The notes under the pieces: model-generated
The model's input: the letters and a program-made list of their open reading frames with translations, nothing else
What the model was told of the DNA's origin: nothing
Databases searched by the model: none
DNA from: Blastococcus fimeti
GTDB taxonomy: Bacteria; Actinomycetota; Actinomycetes; Mycobacteriales; Geodermatophilaceae
NCBI GenBank assembly: GCA_900102115.1
Contig: FNAW01000003.1
Span: forward strand, 186,001 to 250,000
Reading direction: 5' to 3'
DNA length: 64,000 nt
Part shown: in pieces, positions 55,164-62,968 of the stretch
Layout: each line of letters begins with the position of its first letter
Numbering within the stretch: the first letter of the stretch is position 1
Position numbers and translations under genes: made by a program

Positions 55164-55202
55164 TTGACGATGGTCAGCAGATCGAACTAATCTCGTTCGA
55201 TC
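55164..55202 (+). promoter_or_regulatory. Promoter and MarR-type operator
   Basis: TTGACG (55164-55169), 18-base spacer and TAATCT (55188-55193) form a rightward promoter. GATCGAAC (55180-55187) and GTTCGATC (55195-55202) form a perfect 8+8 palindrome whose 7-base spacer contains the -10. Confidence 0.8.
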
Positions 55203-55229
55203 ATCGTACTAGTTCCCGAGGGGCACCTC

Positions 55230-55877
55230 ATGGGACCTCACCCGATCCGGACCCCGGACGCCGACGCCGTCTGGGCGGCCATCGACCGCGAGCGGCTCGA
55301 CCTGGCCGACCTGCTGGACGACCTCGCCCCCGCCGAGTGGGAGCAACCGTCGCTCTGCGCGGGCTGGCGGGTCCGCGATGTCGCGGCGCACCTGGCGCTG
55401 GCCCAGACCGGAGCCGGCCGGGCCACGCTCGACCTGCTCCGGGCGCGGGGCAGCCTGCCGCGGATGATCCACGACAGCGCCGTCCGGCACGCCGCGGCAC
55501 CGACGGAGCAGCTCGTCGGACAGATCCGGGGCATGGCGGGGTCCCGCCGCACCGCCCCGGGGGTCACCCTCCTCGAGCCGCTCCTCGACGTGCTGGTGCA
55601 CGGCCAGGACATCGCTGTCCCGCTCGGGCGGCCGCGCTCCATGCCGGTCGAGGCGGCCGGCACCGCGGCCACCCGGGTCTGGACCATGCCGTGGCCGATG
55701 TCCACGACGTTCCCGCGGGTACGGGGCGTGCGCCTGGTCGCTAACGACATCGACTGGGCGGCAGGCGAGGGCGAGCTCGTAGAGGGCCCGATCGAGGCGC
55801 TCCTGCTGCTGCTCACCGGCCGCACGGCGGTGGCCGTGGGACGGCTCGGCGGGCCGGGCACGGTCCGGCTCGGGTAG
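55230..55877 (+). CDS. Mycothiol-dependent maleylpyruvate isomerase family protein (DinB-like)
   Basis: 215-residue TIGR03083-type protein, DinB fold. SLCAGWRVRDVAAHLALAQ and VLVHGQDIAVPLGRP carry the His-rich metal site. Family members use mycothiol as cofactor, often in detoxification. The ATG is 28 bases after the predicted transcription start. MarR control suggests response to a small-molecule stress. The stop is TAG. Confidence 0.8.
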   Translation: MGPHPIRTPDADAVWAAIDRERLDLADLLDDLAPAEWEQPSLCAGWRVRDVAAHLALAQTGAGRATLDLLRARGSLPRMIHDSAVRHAAAPTEQLVGQIRGMAGSRRTAPGVTLLEPLLDVLVHGQDIAVPLGRPRSMPVEAAGTAATRVWTMPWPMSTTFPRVRGVRLVANDIDWAAGEGELVEGPIEALLLLLTGRTAVAVGRLGGPGTVRLG

Positions 55878-55889
55878 TTCCGCGGGAGG

Positions 55890-56660
55890 TCAGTCCTGGG
55901 CGGGCACCCAGCGGGCCGGGCGCTTCTCGCGGAACGACGCGATCCCCTCCTGGCCCTCCTCGCCGGCGAAGAAGCGGGCGGACAGCGTCAGCAGCTCCCC
56001 GAACTCCAGCTCCGGCTGGCGCGACCGCAGCAACCGCTTGGTCTCGGCCAGCGCGACCGGGGCGCCGGCGGCCAGGGCGGTCAGCTGACCGGCGACGACG
56101 GCGTCGAGCTCGGCGGGCTCGGCGACCAGGTCGACCAGTCCTCCGCTGGCAGCGGTCGCGGCGTCGAACACCTCGCCGGTGAGCATCAGCCGGTGCGCGA
56201 CGTGCGGGGTCATCCGGGGCAGGACGACCGCCGAGATGACCGCCGGCACGAGCCCGAGCCGCACCTCGGAGAAGGCGAAGCTGGCCGAGGACGCCGCGAC
56301 GACGACGTCGCAGGCTGCGGCCAGGCCCACCCCGCCGGCGCGGGCGGGCCCGCGGACGACGGCGACCACGGGCTTGGGGGAGGACCAGATCAGCTGCAGG
56401 AGCTCGGGGAACTCGTTGACGCCCTGCTCCTGCGACGAGCCGCCGGCTGCCTCGGCGAGGTCCATGCCGGAGCAGAAGACCCGGCCGGTGTGGTCGAGCA
56501 CGATCACGCGCACGGCGTCGTCGGCGAGCGCGTCCGCGAGGGCGGCGCGGAGCTGTCCGCGCAGCGCCCGGGAGAGCGCGTTGCGGTTCCCGGGGGAGTC
56601 GAGGGTGAGCGTCGCGACGCCGGCGGAGACGGTCACCTGGATCACTCGGTCGTGGGTCAC
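55890..56660 (-). CDS. Enoyl-CoA hydratase/isomerase family protein
   Basis: 256-residue crotonase-fold protein. The oxyanion hole residues lie in FCSGMDLAEA and GPARAGGVGLAAACD. The usual second catalytic Glu position falls in RLGLVPAVISAVVLPRM, where the Glu is not obvious, so it may be a non-hydratase member of the fold. GTG at 56660 begins THDRVIQVTVSAGVATLTLD. It is divergent from hemW with 48 bases between starts. Confidence 0.87.
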   Translation of the reverse strand: MTHDRVIQVTVSAGVATLTLDSPGNRNALSRALRGQLRAALADALADDAVRVIVLDHTGRVFCSGMDLAEAAGGSSQEQGVNEFPELLQLIWSSPKPVVAVVRGPARAGGVGLAAACDVVVAASSASFAFSEVRLGLVPAVISAVVLPRMTPHVAHRLMLTGEVFDAATAASGGLVDLVAEPAELDAVVAGQLTALAAGAPVALAETKRLLRSRQPELEFGELLTLSARFFAGEEGQEGIASFREKRPARWVPAQD

Positions 56661-56708
56661 AGCCGCATCCTGCCGCGAGCGGGCGCCGGCGCGGCACACT
56701 GGGAGCAG

Positions 56709-57929
56709 ATGAACACCGTCCTGCCCCTGGTCGAGCGCGCCGTGCCCCCGCTCGAGCTACCGGAGTCCGCCCGCGAGGGCCTGGCGAGCACCCCGTTCGG
56801 GCTGTACGTGCACGTGCCGTTCTGCGCGACGCGCTGCGGCTACTGCGACTTCAACACCTACACCTCCGACGAGCTGGGGCCCGGCGCCAACCGCGCCGAG
56901 TACGCCGGGACGGCGATCGACGAGCTGCGGCGGGCAGCGCGGATCCTCGGCCCCGACCTGCCGACGGTCTCCACGGTGTTCGTCGGTGGCGGCACCCCCA
57001 CGCTGCTCCCGGCCGCCGACCTGACCGCCGTGCTCGCCGAGGTGCACCGGCTCTTCCCGGTGGCGGCCGACGTCGAGGTCACCACCGAGGCCAACCCCGA
57101 GACGGTCGACCTGGGCTACCTGTCGGCGCTCCGCGAGGGCGGCTTCACCCGGGTGAGCCTCGGCATGCAGTCCGCGGCCGAGCACGTCCTCGCCGTCCTC
57201 GACCGGCGGCACACCCCCGGCCGGGCCGGGCAGGCCGCCTACGACGCCCGGGCGGCGGGCTTCGAGCACGTCAACCTCGACCTCATCTACGGCACGCCGG
57301 GGGAGAGCGACGCCGACTGGGCGGCCTCGCTCGACGCCGTCCTCGCCTCCCCGGTCGACCACGTGAGCGCCTACGCCCTCATCGTCGAGGACGGCACCCG
57401 GCTGGCCCGGCGGATCAGCCGCGGCGAGCTGCCGATGCCCGACGACGACGTCCTCGCCGACCGCTACGAGCAGGCGGACGCCACCCTGCGCCGCGCCGGC
57501 TTCGACTGGTACGAGGTCTCGAACTGGGCCACCTCGGACGCGGCCCGCTGCCGGCACAACGAGCTGTACTGGGCGAACGCCAACTGGTGGGGCGTCGGTC
57601 CCGGCGCGCACAGCCACGTCGGCGGCCTGCGCTGGTGGAACGTCAAGCACCCGGCCGCCTACGCCGACCGGCTGGCGCGGGGGGAGAGCCCGCACGCCGA
57701 CGCCGAGCTGCTCGACGACGACGACCGCGCGCTGGAGACCGTCATGCTCGCCCTGCGGCTGCGCGAGGGCCTGCCGCTGGATCTGCTCTCGGAGCTGGGC
57801 CGGCGCCGGGCCGCGGACGCCGTCACCCGCGGCCTGCTCGACGAGGCGGCGCACGCCGGCGGTCGTGCCGTCCTCACCGATCCCGGCCGGCTGCTGGCCG
57901 ACGCGCTGGTCCGCGACCTGACCGACTGA
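56709..57929 (+). CDS. hemW: HemW-like radical SAM protein
   Basis: 406-residue member of the HemN family. HemW is a heme chaperone, not coproporphyrinogen oxidase. The FeS motif is Cys39-x3-Cys43-x2-Cys46 in HVPFCATRCGYCDF. The C-terminal HemN domain contains WYEVSNWATSDAARCRHNELYW in pieces. The ATG at 56709 suits the family. In actinobacteria this gene precedes hrcA-dnaJ, as here. Confidence 0.93.
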   Translation: MNTVLPLVERAVPPLELPESAREGLASTPFGLYVHVPFCATRCGYCDFNTYTSDELGPGANRAEYAGTAIDELRRAARILGPDLPTVSTVFVGGGTPTLLPAADLTAVLAEVHRLFPVAADVEVTTEANPETVDLGYLSALREGGFTRVSLGMQSAAEHVLAVLDRRHTPGRAGQAAYDARAAGFEHVNLDLIYGTPGESDADWAASLDAVLASPVDHVSAYALIVEDGTRLARRISRGELPMPDDDVLADRYEQADATLRRAGFDWYEVSNWATSDAARCRHNELYWANANWWGVGPGAHSHVGGLRWWNVKHPAAYADRLARGESPHADAELLDDDDRALETVMLALRLREGLPLDLLSELGRRRAADAVTRGLLDEAAHAGGRAVLTDPGRLLADALVRDLTD

Positions 57930-58034
57930 GCCCGGATCGAAATTCGGCCACCTGTCCGCGTTCCTGGACTAGGGTGTCCTCTTTCCAGGCAGGTGTGCCG
58001 GCGACGTGCCGGGCGGGTGAGGAGGTGGTCGGCG
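57930..58034 (+). other. Leader between hemW and small ORF
   Basis: Contains TAGGGT (57970-57975), a possible -10 flanked by GGAC and GTCC, a CCTGGA/TCCAGG inverted repeat (57963-57989), and AGGAGGT (58020-58026) in front of the next start. No gene seen. Confidence 0.35.
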
Positions 58035-58217
58035 GTGGACGTGTGCACGTTCCCTGCGACCCCGAGCTCCCCGCCGGGCGTCCGGGTCGCCGCCCCGGCC
58101 TCCGCCCTGACCGGCGGGATGCTGCTGGCCCTGGCGATGAACCGCCGGGCCCGAGGGCTGCGAGGGCTCGACGTGCTCCGCCGCAGCCAGGACAGGGCCC
58201 CGCCGCAGCTCGCCTGA
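58035..58217 (+). CDS. Small hypothetical protein (60 residues)
   Basis: GTG start eight bases after a full AGGAGGT Shine-Dalgarno, one of the strongest in this window. The product MDVCTFPATPSSPPGVRV, followed by a short hydrophobic stretch ALTGGMLLALAM and an Arg-rich tail, has no family I recognise. A longer frame starts at 57993. It precedes the TraR/DksA gene by 83 bases and could be a leader peptide. Confidence 0.45.
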   Translation: MDVCTFPATPSSPPGVRVAAPASALTGGMLLALAMNRRARGLRGLDVLRRSQDRAPPQLA

Positions 58218-58231
58218 CTCGCCCCCGAGTC
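58216..58231 (+). terminator. Short hairpin overlapping small-ORF stop
   Basis: GACTCG (58216-58221) pairs with CGAGTC (58226-58231) around CCCC, overlapping the last bases of the stop codon. Six base pairs only, so weak. Confidence 0.35.
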
Positions 58232-58300
58232 GCCGCACCCCTGTCCTGACGCGCACCCACCGGGTGACCGCGTCTTTCTGCGTACCCCCGAGGACTTCTC

Positions 58301-58627
58301 ATGACCACCACGCTCGACACCAAGGACCTGCCCTCCGGCGACTCCCGCTGGGACGCCTTCCGCACCCTGCTCACCGACCAGCGCGCCGACTGCGTCCGGC
58401 AGCGCGAGGCCGCGCTCCTCGAGTGCGCCCAGTCGGTCCCGGACCCGGTCGCGCTGCGCCGCAGCGCGTCGCTGTCGGACACCATCACCGCGATCGACGA
58501 GGCCCTGGAGCGGATCGCGACCGGCACCTACGGCTCCTGCGTCCACTGCGGCGCGACGATCCCCGAGGAGCGGCTGGAGCTGCGGCCCTACGCCGGCGCC
58601 TGCGTCGCCTGCACCGACCGGCGCTGA
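58301..58627 (+). CDS. TraR/DksA-type zinc-finger protein
   Basis: 108-residue DksA/TraR family protein. The C4 zinc finger is Cys80, Cys83, Cys101 and Cys104 (CVHCGATIPEER ... CVACTDRR). The coiled-coil region is short (about 20-75). DksA/TraR proteins bind the RNA polymerase secondary channel. Actinobacterial short forms are poorly characterised. ATG has GAGGA about seven bases upstream. Confidence 0.88.
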   Translation: MTTTLDTKDLPSGDSRWDAFRTLLTDQRADCVRQREAALLECAQSVPDPVALRRSASLSDTITAIDEALERIATGTYGSCVHCGATIPEERLELRPYAGACVACTDRR

Positions 58628-58642
58628 GCGCGGGCGGTCGGC

Positions 58643-59017
58643 TCAGGTCGGGCGGGGACCGGGCACCGGGGGCTGCACCGGGATGGCCTCGGTCGACGGG
58701 CCGGCCGCCTGGACGGGGGTGAGCGCGTCGAGGTCGAGCACCCGGACGTGGATGACGTTGCGCTGCTGCAGCGCCGCCCGCAGCGCCCGGTGCAGGCCGT
58801 CCTCGAGGTAGAGCTCGCCGCGCCACTGGACGGCGTGGGGGAACAGGTCGCCGTAGAAGGTCGAGTCGTCCGCGAGCAGCGTGTCGAGGGCGAGCTGGCG
58901 CTTCGTCGTCGTCAGCGTGTCCATGCGCACCTGCCGGGGCGGGATCATCGCCCAGTCCCGGGTGGACAGCCCGTGGTCGGGATACGGGCGCCCGTCTCGA
59001 ACCGCCTTGAAGATCAG
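58643..59017 (-). CDS. Conserved actinobacterial hypothetical protein upstream of hrcA
   Basis: Conserved family found divergent from hrcA in actinobacteria. The core is [40 protein letters not shown] in parts. Function unknown. The start is ambiguous: homology appears to extend to [16 protein letters not shown], which requires CTG at 59017 (GGAG lies 8-9 bases upstream) or GTG at 59062. The first ATG, 58948, would remove 23 conserved-looking residues. I used 59017 (124 residues). The tail is Pro-rich. Confidence 0.75.
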   Translation of the reverse strand: MIFKAVRDGRPYPDHGLSTRDWAMIPPRQVRMDTLTTTKRQLALDTLLADDSTFYGDLFPHAVQWRGELYLEDGLHRALRAALQQRNVIHVRVLDLDALTPVQAAGPSTEAIPVQPPVPGPRPT

Positions 59018-59092
59018 GGGACCGTCTCCACTCTCTGTCCGCCGGAGCGCCGACCGCTCCACCCTAACGGCCCGCGGCGGTCGTATGCTGGG

Positions 59093-59119
59093 CTGGCACT
59101 CCGACCGTGCGAGTGCCAG
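59093..59119 (+). promoter_or_regulatory. CIRCE operator (HrcA-binding)
   Basis: CTGGCACTC (59093-59101), 9-base spacer, GAGTGCCAG (59111-59119): a perfect inverted repeat matching CIRCE (GCACTC-N9-GAGTGC core). TATGCT (59084-59089) just upstream is the likely -10, so HrcA would bind over the transcription start of hrcA-dnaJ. Confidence 0.95.
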
Positions 59120-59200
59120 CAGGATCGGTCCCGGGCCGTGGCCCCGGCCGGCGCGATCCACGCACCGCACGGCGGGTCGACCGGTACGGGGAGGTGTCTC

Positions 59201-60223
59201 GTGGCGCACGACGAACGCCGCCTGGAGGTCCTCCGGGCAATCGTCCAGGACTACGTCTCGACCAACGACCCGGTGGGCAGCAAGGCGCTGGCCGACCGGC
59301 ACGACCTGGGGGTCTCCCCGGCGACGATCCGCAACGACATGGCGGTGCTGGAGGAGCAGGGCTACATCACCCAGCCGCACACCAGCGCCGGGCGGGTGCC
59401 CACCGACAAGGGGTACCGGCTCTTCGTCGACCGGCTGTCGGCGGTCAAGCCGCTGTCGGTCGCCGAGCGGCGGGCCATCGAGCGGTTTCTCGACGGCGCC
59501 GTGGACCTGCACGACGTCCTGGGCCGCACCGTCCGGTTGCTCGCCCAGCTCACCCGCCAGGTGGCGGTCGTGCAGTACCCGACGCTGTCCCGCAGCGCGG
59601 TGCGCCACCTGGAGGTGGTGCAGGTGGCCGCGGCCCGGCTCATGCTGGTGCTCATCACCGACACCGGCCGCGTCGAGCAGCGGGTCGTCGACTGCCCGGC
59701 CGACATCGACGCCGGGGCCGTCGCCGAGCTGCGCACCCTGCTGAACTCCGCGTTCAGCGGGGTGAAGCTCACCGACGCCGGCGACAAGGTGCCCGAACTG
59801 CTCGAGACCGCGCCCCAGCACCTGCGCGGCCTGGTCGCCACCGTCAGCGCCACCCTGCTGGAGACCCTCGTCGAGCCCAGCGAGGACCGGCTGGTCATCG
59901 GTGGGACGGCGAACCTCGCCCGCGGCAGCGCTCTGGACTTCCACGGCACGGTCAGCCCGTTGCTGGAGGCGCTGGAGGAGCAGGTCGTCGTCCTCCGCCT
60001 CATCAGCGAGGTGGACGCCGGCACCGTGCTCGTGCGCATCGGCGAGGAGAACGACCACGAGGCGCTGACCGGCGCCTCGCTGGTGACCGTCGGCTACGGC
60101 TCCCGGGACCGCGCACTGGGCGGCCTGGGCATCGTCGGTCCGACCCGCATGGACTACCCCACGAACATGGCCGCGGTTCGCGCCGTGGCCCGCTACGTCG
60201 GCCAGATCCTGGCCGAGAGCTGA
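59201..60223 (+). CDS. hrcA: Heat-inducible transcription repressor HrcA
   Basis: 340-residue CIRCE-binding repressor. The N-terminal HTH (about 8-70) contains [34 protein letters not shown] in pieces. The GAF-like and inserted dimerising domains follow. GTG at 59201 has GGGGAGGT upstream. It is autoregulated through the CIRCE 82 bases before the start, and followed by dnaJ after 14 bases. Confidence 0.97.
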   Translation: MAHDERRLEVLRAIVQDYVSTNDPVGSKALADRHDLGVSPATIRNDMAVLEEQGYITQPHTSAGRVPTDKGYRLFVDRLSAVKPLSVAERRAIERFLDGAVDLHDVLGRTVRLLAQLTRQVAVVQYPTLSRSAVRHLEVVQVAAARLMLVLITDTGRVEQRVVDCPADIDAGAVAELRTLLNSAFSGVKLTDAGDKVPELLETAPQHLRGLVATVSATLLETLVEPSEDRLVIGGTANLARGSALDFHGTVSPLLEALEEQVVVLRLISEVDAGTVLVRIGEENDHEALTGASLVTVGYGSRDRALGGLGIVGPTRMDYPTNMAAVRAVARYVGQILAES

Positions 60224-60237
60224 GGACGAACTACCCG

Positions 60238-61371
60238 ATGGCAACCGACTACTTCGGCGTCCTGGGCCTGGCCCGCGAGGCCAGTGACTCCGACATCAAG
60301 CGCGCCTACCGGCGGCTGGCGCGGGATCTGCATCCCGACGTCAACCCCGACCCCGAGGCCAAGGAGCGCTTCCAGGAGGTCACCCGCGCCTACGAGGCGC
60401 TCACCGACCCGGAGAAGCGCCGGATCGTCGACCTCGGCGGGGATCCGTTCGAGACCGGCGGAGGCGGCGGCAACGGCTTCGGCGGCGCCGGCTTCGGCGG
60501 TGGCCTGGGCGACATCATGGACGCCTTCTTCGGAGGCGGGCAGACCCGCGGGCCGCGCGGGCGCACCCGCGCCGGCCGGGACGCGCTGATCCCGGTCGAG
60601 CTGGAGCTGGACGAGGCGGTGTTCGGCACCGTCAAGGAGCTCACCGTCGACACCGCCGTCCTCTGCGACGTGTGCGCCGGCGCCGGCACCGCCCCCGGCA
60701 CGCACGTGGCCACCTGCACCACCTGCTCCGGTCGCGGCGAGGTGCAGAGCGTCCAGCGGAGCTTCCTCGGCCAGGTGATGACCAGCCGCATCTGCCCGAC
60801 CTGCTCGGGCACCGGCCAGGTCATCCCCGAGCCCTGCGGGAAGTGCGCGGGCGACGGCCGCGTCCGCGCCCGCCGCACCATCTCGGTCAAGGTGCCCGCC
60901 GGGGTCGAGGACGGCATGCGCATCCGGCTGACCGGCCAGGGCGAGGTCGGCCCCGGCGGCGGCCCCGCCGGCGACCTCTACGTCGAGGTGCACGAGCGGC
61001 CGCACGACGTCTTCACCCGGGACGGCGAGGACCTGCACTGCAGGGTCACCCTGCCCATGACGTCGGCGGCCCTGGGCACCACGCTCAACCTCAAGACCCT
61101 GGACGGCGAGGAGGATCTGGCGATCGCGCCCGGCACGCAGTCGGGCAGCATCCTCACCCTCCGGGCCCACGGCGCACCGCGGCTGCGGGCCACCGGCCGG
61201 GGCAACCTGGTGGTGCACGTCGACGTCGTCACGCCCACCAAGCTCGACGGCGAGCAGGAGCGGCTGATGCGTGAGCTCGCGGCGCTCCGGGGCGAGGACC
61301 AGCCGGAGTCCAACCGCGAGGCGCAGGGCGGGCTGTTCTCCCGCGTGCGCGACGCCTTCCACGGGCGCTGA
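60238..61371 (+). CDS. dnaJ: Chaperone protein DnaJ
   Basis: 377-residue type I J-protein that stimulates DnaK. The J domain has HPD at 32-34, a Gly-rich stretch (75-105), and four CxxCxGxG zinc repeats ([32 protein letters not shown]). The C-terminal substrate domain and DAFHGR end follow. It is the dnaJ2 type that pairs with hrcA in actinobacteria; the dnaK operon carries another. Confidence 0.97.
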   Translation: MATDYFGVLGLAREASDSDIKRAYRRLARDLHPDVNPDPEAKERFQEVTRAYEALTDPEKRRIVDLGGDPFETGGGGGNGFGGAGFGGGLGDIMDAFFGGGQTRGPRGRTRAGRDALIPVELELDEAVFGTVKELTVDTAVLCDVCAGAGTAPGTHVATCTTCSGRGEVQSVQRSFLGQVMTSRICPTCSGTGQVIPEPCGKCAGDGRVRARRTISVKVPAGVEDGMRIRLTGQGEVGPGGGPAGDLYVEVHERPHDVFTRDGEDLHCRVTLPMTSAALGTTLNLKTLDGEEDLAIAPGTQSGSILTLRAHGAPRLRATGRGNLVVHVDVVTPTKLDGEQERLMRELAALRGEDQPESNREAQGGLFSRVRDAFHGR

Positions 61372-61378
61372 CCGACCG

Positions 61379-62140
61379 ATGACGACGACCGAACCCGGCG
61401 CGCCCCAGCTGGACGGGGCACCGCTCTTCCTGCTCGACGCCCTGCCGGAGACCGCTGAGCTGCTGGTCGACGGGCCCGAGGGGCGGCACGCCGTCGACGT
61501 GCTGCGCCTCGAGCCGGGGGAGCGGGTGCGGGTCGGGGACGGTCGGGGTGCGGTCGCCGAGGGCTCGGTCGTCTCGGCCGGGCCGCAGGGGCTGCGCGTC
61601 GCGGTGAGCGCCCGCTTCGAGGTGCCGGCCCCGCAGCCGGAGTTCGTGCTGGTCCAGGCGCTGCCCAAGGGCGATCGCGGCCCGCTCGCCGTGGACCTCG
61701 CCACCGAGCTCGGCGTCGACCGCATCGTGCCGTGGACGGCGGCGCGCTGCGTGACCCGTTGGCGCGACGACCGGGTGGCCAAGGGCGTCGCCAAGTGGCG
61801 CGCCGCCGCCCGCGCCGCGAGCAAGCAGTCCCGCCGGCCGCGGGTGCCCGAGGTGACCGAGCCGATGTCCACGCGCGAGGTGTGCGGCCTGATCGCGGAC
61901 GCCGACCTCGCCGTCGTCCTGCACGAGCAGGCCCGCCGGCCCATGGCCGCGCTGGACGTGCCGAAGAGCGGGACCGTCGTCGTCGTGGTCGGCCCCGAGG
62001 GCGGGATCGCCGACGGCGAGGCCGTGGCGTTCCGCGCCGCAGGCGCAGAGCTGGCGCGACTCGGGCCGGAGGTGCTGCGCACGTCCACCGCCGGCGCCGC
62101 CGCCCTCGCCGCGCTGTCGGCCCACACCCGCTGGCGCTAG
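61379..62140 (+). CDS. rsmE: 16S rRNA (uridine1498-N3)-methyltransferase RsmE
   Basis: 253-residue SPOUT methyltransferase for m3U1498 of 16S rRNA. The PUA-like N-terminal domain contains GRHAVDVLRLEPGERV. The SAM-binding knot contains VVGPEGGIADGE and LGPEVLRTSTAG. The ATG is 7 bases after the dnaJ stop, so the gene belongs to the heat-shock operon. The stop is TAG. Confidence 0.95.
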   Translation: MTTTEPGAPQLDGAPLFLLDALPETAELLVDGPEGRHAVDVLRLEPGERVRVGDGRGAVAEGSVVSAGPQGLRVAVSARFEVPAPQPEFVLVQALPKGDRGPLAVDLATELGVDRIVPWTAARCVTRWRDDRVAKGVAKWRAAARAASKQSRRPRVPEVTEPMSTREVCGLIADADLAVVLHEQARRPMAALDVPKSGTVVVVVGPEGGIADGEAVAFRAAGAELARLGPEVLRTSTAGAAALAALSAHTRWR

Positions 62141-62216
62141 TCCCGAGCGGTCGCGATCGGGTGACACCTGCTCTCCTGTCTCGTCACCGGTACCGGCGGG
62201 CGGCGACGATCGCCTG

Positions 62217-62750
62217 GTGACGGACGAGGGGCGCACGCGGCAGCGGATCGTGACGGTCGTCGCCACCCTCGGCTTCGCCCTCGTCGCGGCGGACGCGTTC
62301 GTCGCGACCTGGTCCCTGATCGCCGGGGACCCCTGGGACTGGGAACAATTCTGGATGTTCTTCGCCATCGTCGGCCTGGGCTCCGCCGCGTCGAGCCTCG
62401 GTGAGGCCCTGGCCCGCCGGAGCGCAGACCCGTCGACGCCGCGAGCGCGGCGGGAGGACGGGGACGAGGCGGTCACCCGCGCCATGCGCACCGGATGCCT
62501 ACCCCCGGATGCCGACCCGGAGACGTGGCGGACCCGGATCACCCGAGAGGTCCGGCACGCACGCCGGATCGTGGCGCTCCTGATCGGCTGCTGCGTGGCG
62601 TCCGCCGTCCTGACCGCGGCGATGGCGCACCGCGACGACGATCGCGTCCTCTGGAGCCTGTCGGTACTGACGCTCCTCCTGGTGCCGCCGATCCTCTGGT
62701 TGCTGGCCCGGGTCCAACGCCGAGCACGGCGTCTGCGTTCGCGCCTCTGA
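62217..62750 (+). CDS. Hypothetical membrane protein
   Basis: 177-residue protein with four predicted helices (about 11-34, 44-62, 117-137 and 143-163) and a charged middle domain with ARREDGDEAVTRAMRTG. No family recognised. GTG start without a clear ribosome binding site; GACGAT lies six bases upstream, possibly a leaderless -10. Transcribed toward the convergent ybdD/cstA. Confidence 0.7.
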   Translation: MTDEGRTRQRIVTVVATLGFALVAADAFVATWSLIAGDPWDWEQFWMFFAIVGLGSAASSLGEALARRSADPSTPRARREDGDEAVTRAMRTGCLPPDADPETWRTRITREVRHARRIVALLIGCCVASAVLTAAMAHRDDDRVLWSLSVLTLLLVPPILWLLARVQRRARRLRSRL

Positions 62751-62779
62751 CGGTCATCGGCGGCCCGACGCACGCGGGC

Positions 62780-62968
62780 TCAGCAGCAGCGCGCGATCGG
62801 GTTCGCCTCCAGTGCGTCGGAGCGGCGGCGCTCGAACTCCCGCCGGCTCATCGGCTCGTGGCCGTGGGCGGCGCAGTGCTCGAGATAGCGGTCCCAGCGC
62901 GCCTCGCCGGTGAACTCGCGCAGGTACCAGCGCACGCCGTGCCAGGCCCGGACGAGGGCGGCGGTCAC
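62780..62968 (-). CDS. ybdD: CstA-associated YbdD/Sel_put family protein, Cys form
   Basis: 62-residue protein with WHGVRWYLREFTGEARWDRYLEHC and the C-terminal IARCC. This family (DUF466, also called Sel_put because some members end in selenocysteine) accompanies CstA/BtsT carbon-starvation transporters. Here the terminal residues are Cys-Cys followed by TGA. GTG overlaps the cstA stop by 4 bp. Role in transport unknown. Confidence 0.9.
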   Translation of the reverse strand: MTAALVRAWHGVRWYLREFTGEARWDRYLEHCAAHGHEPMSRREFERRRSDALEANPIARCC

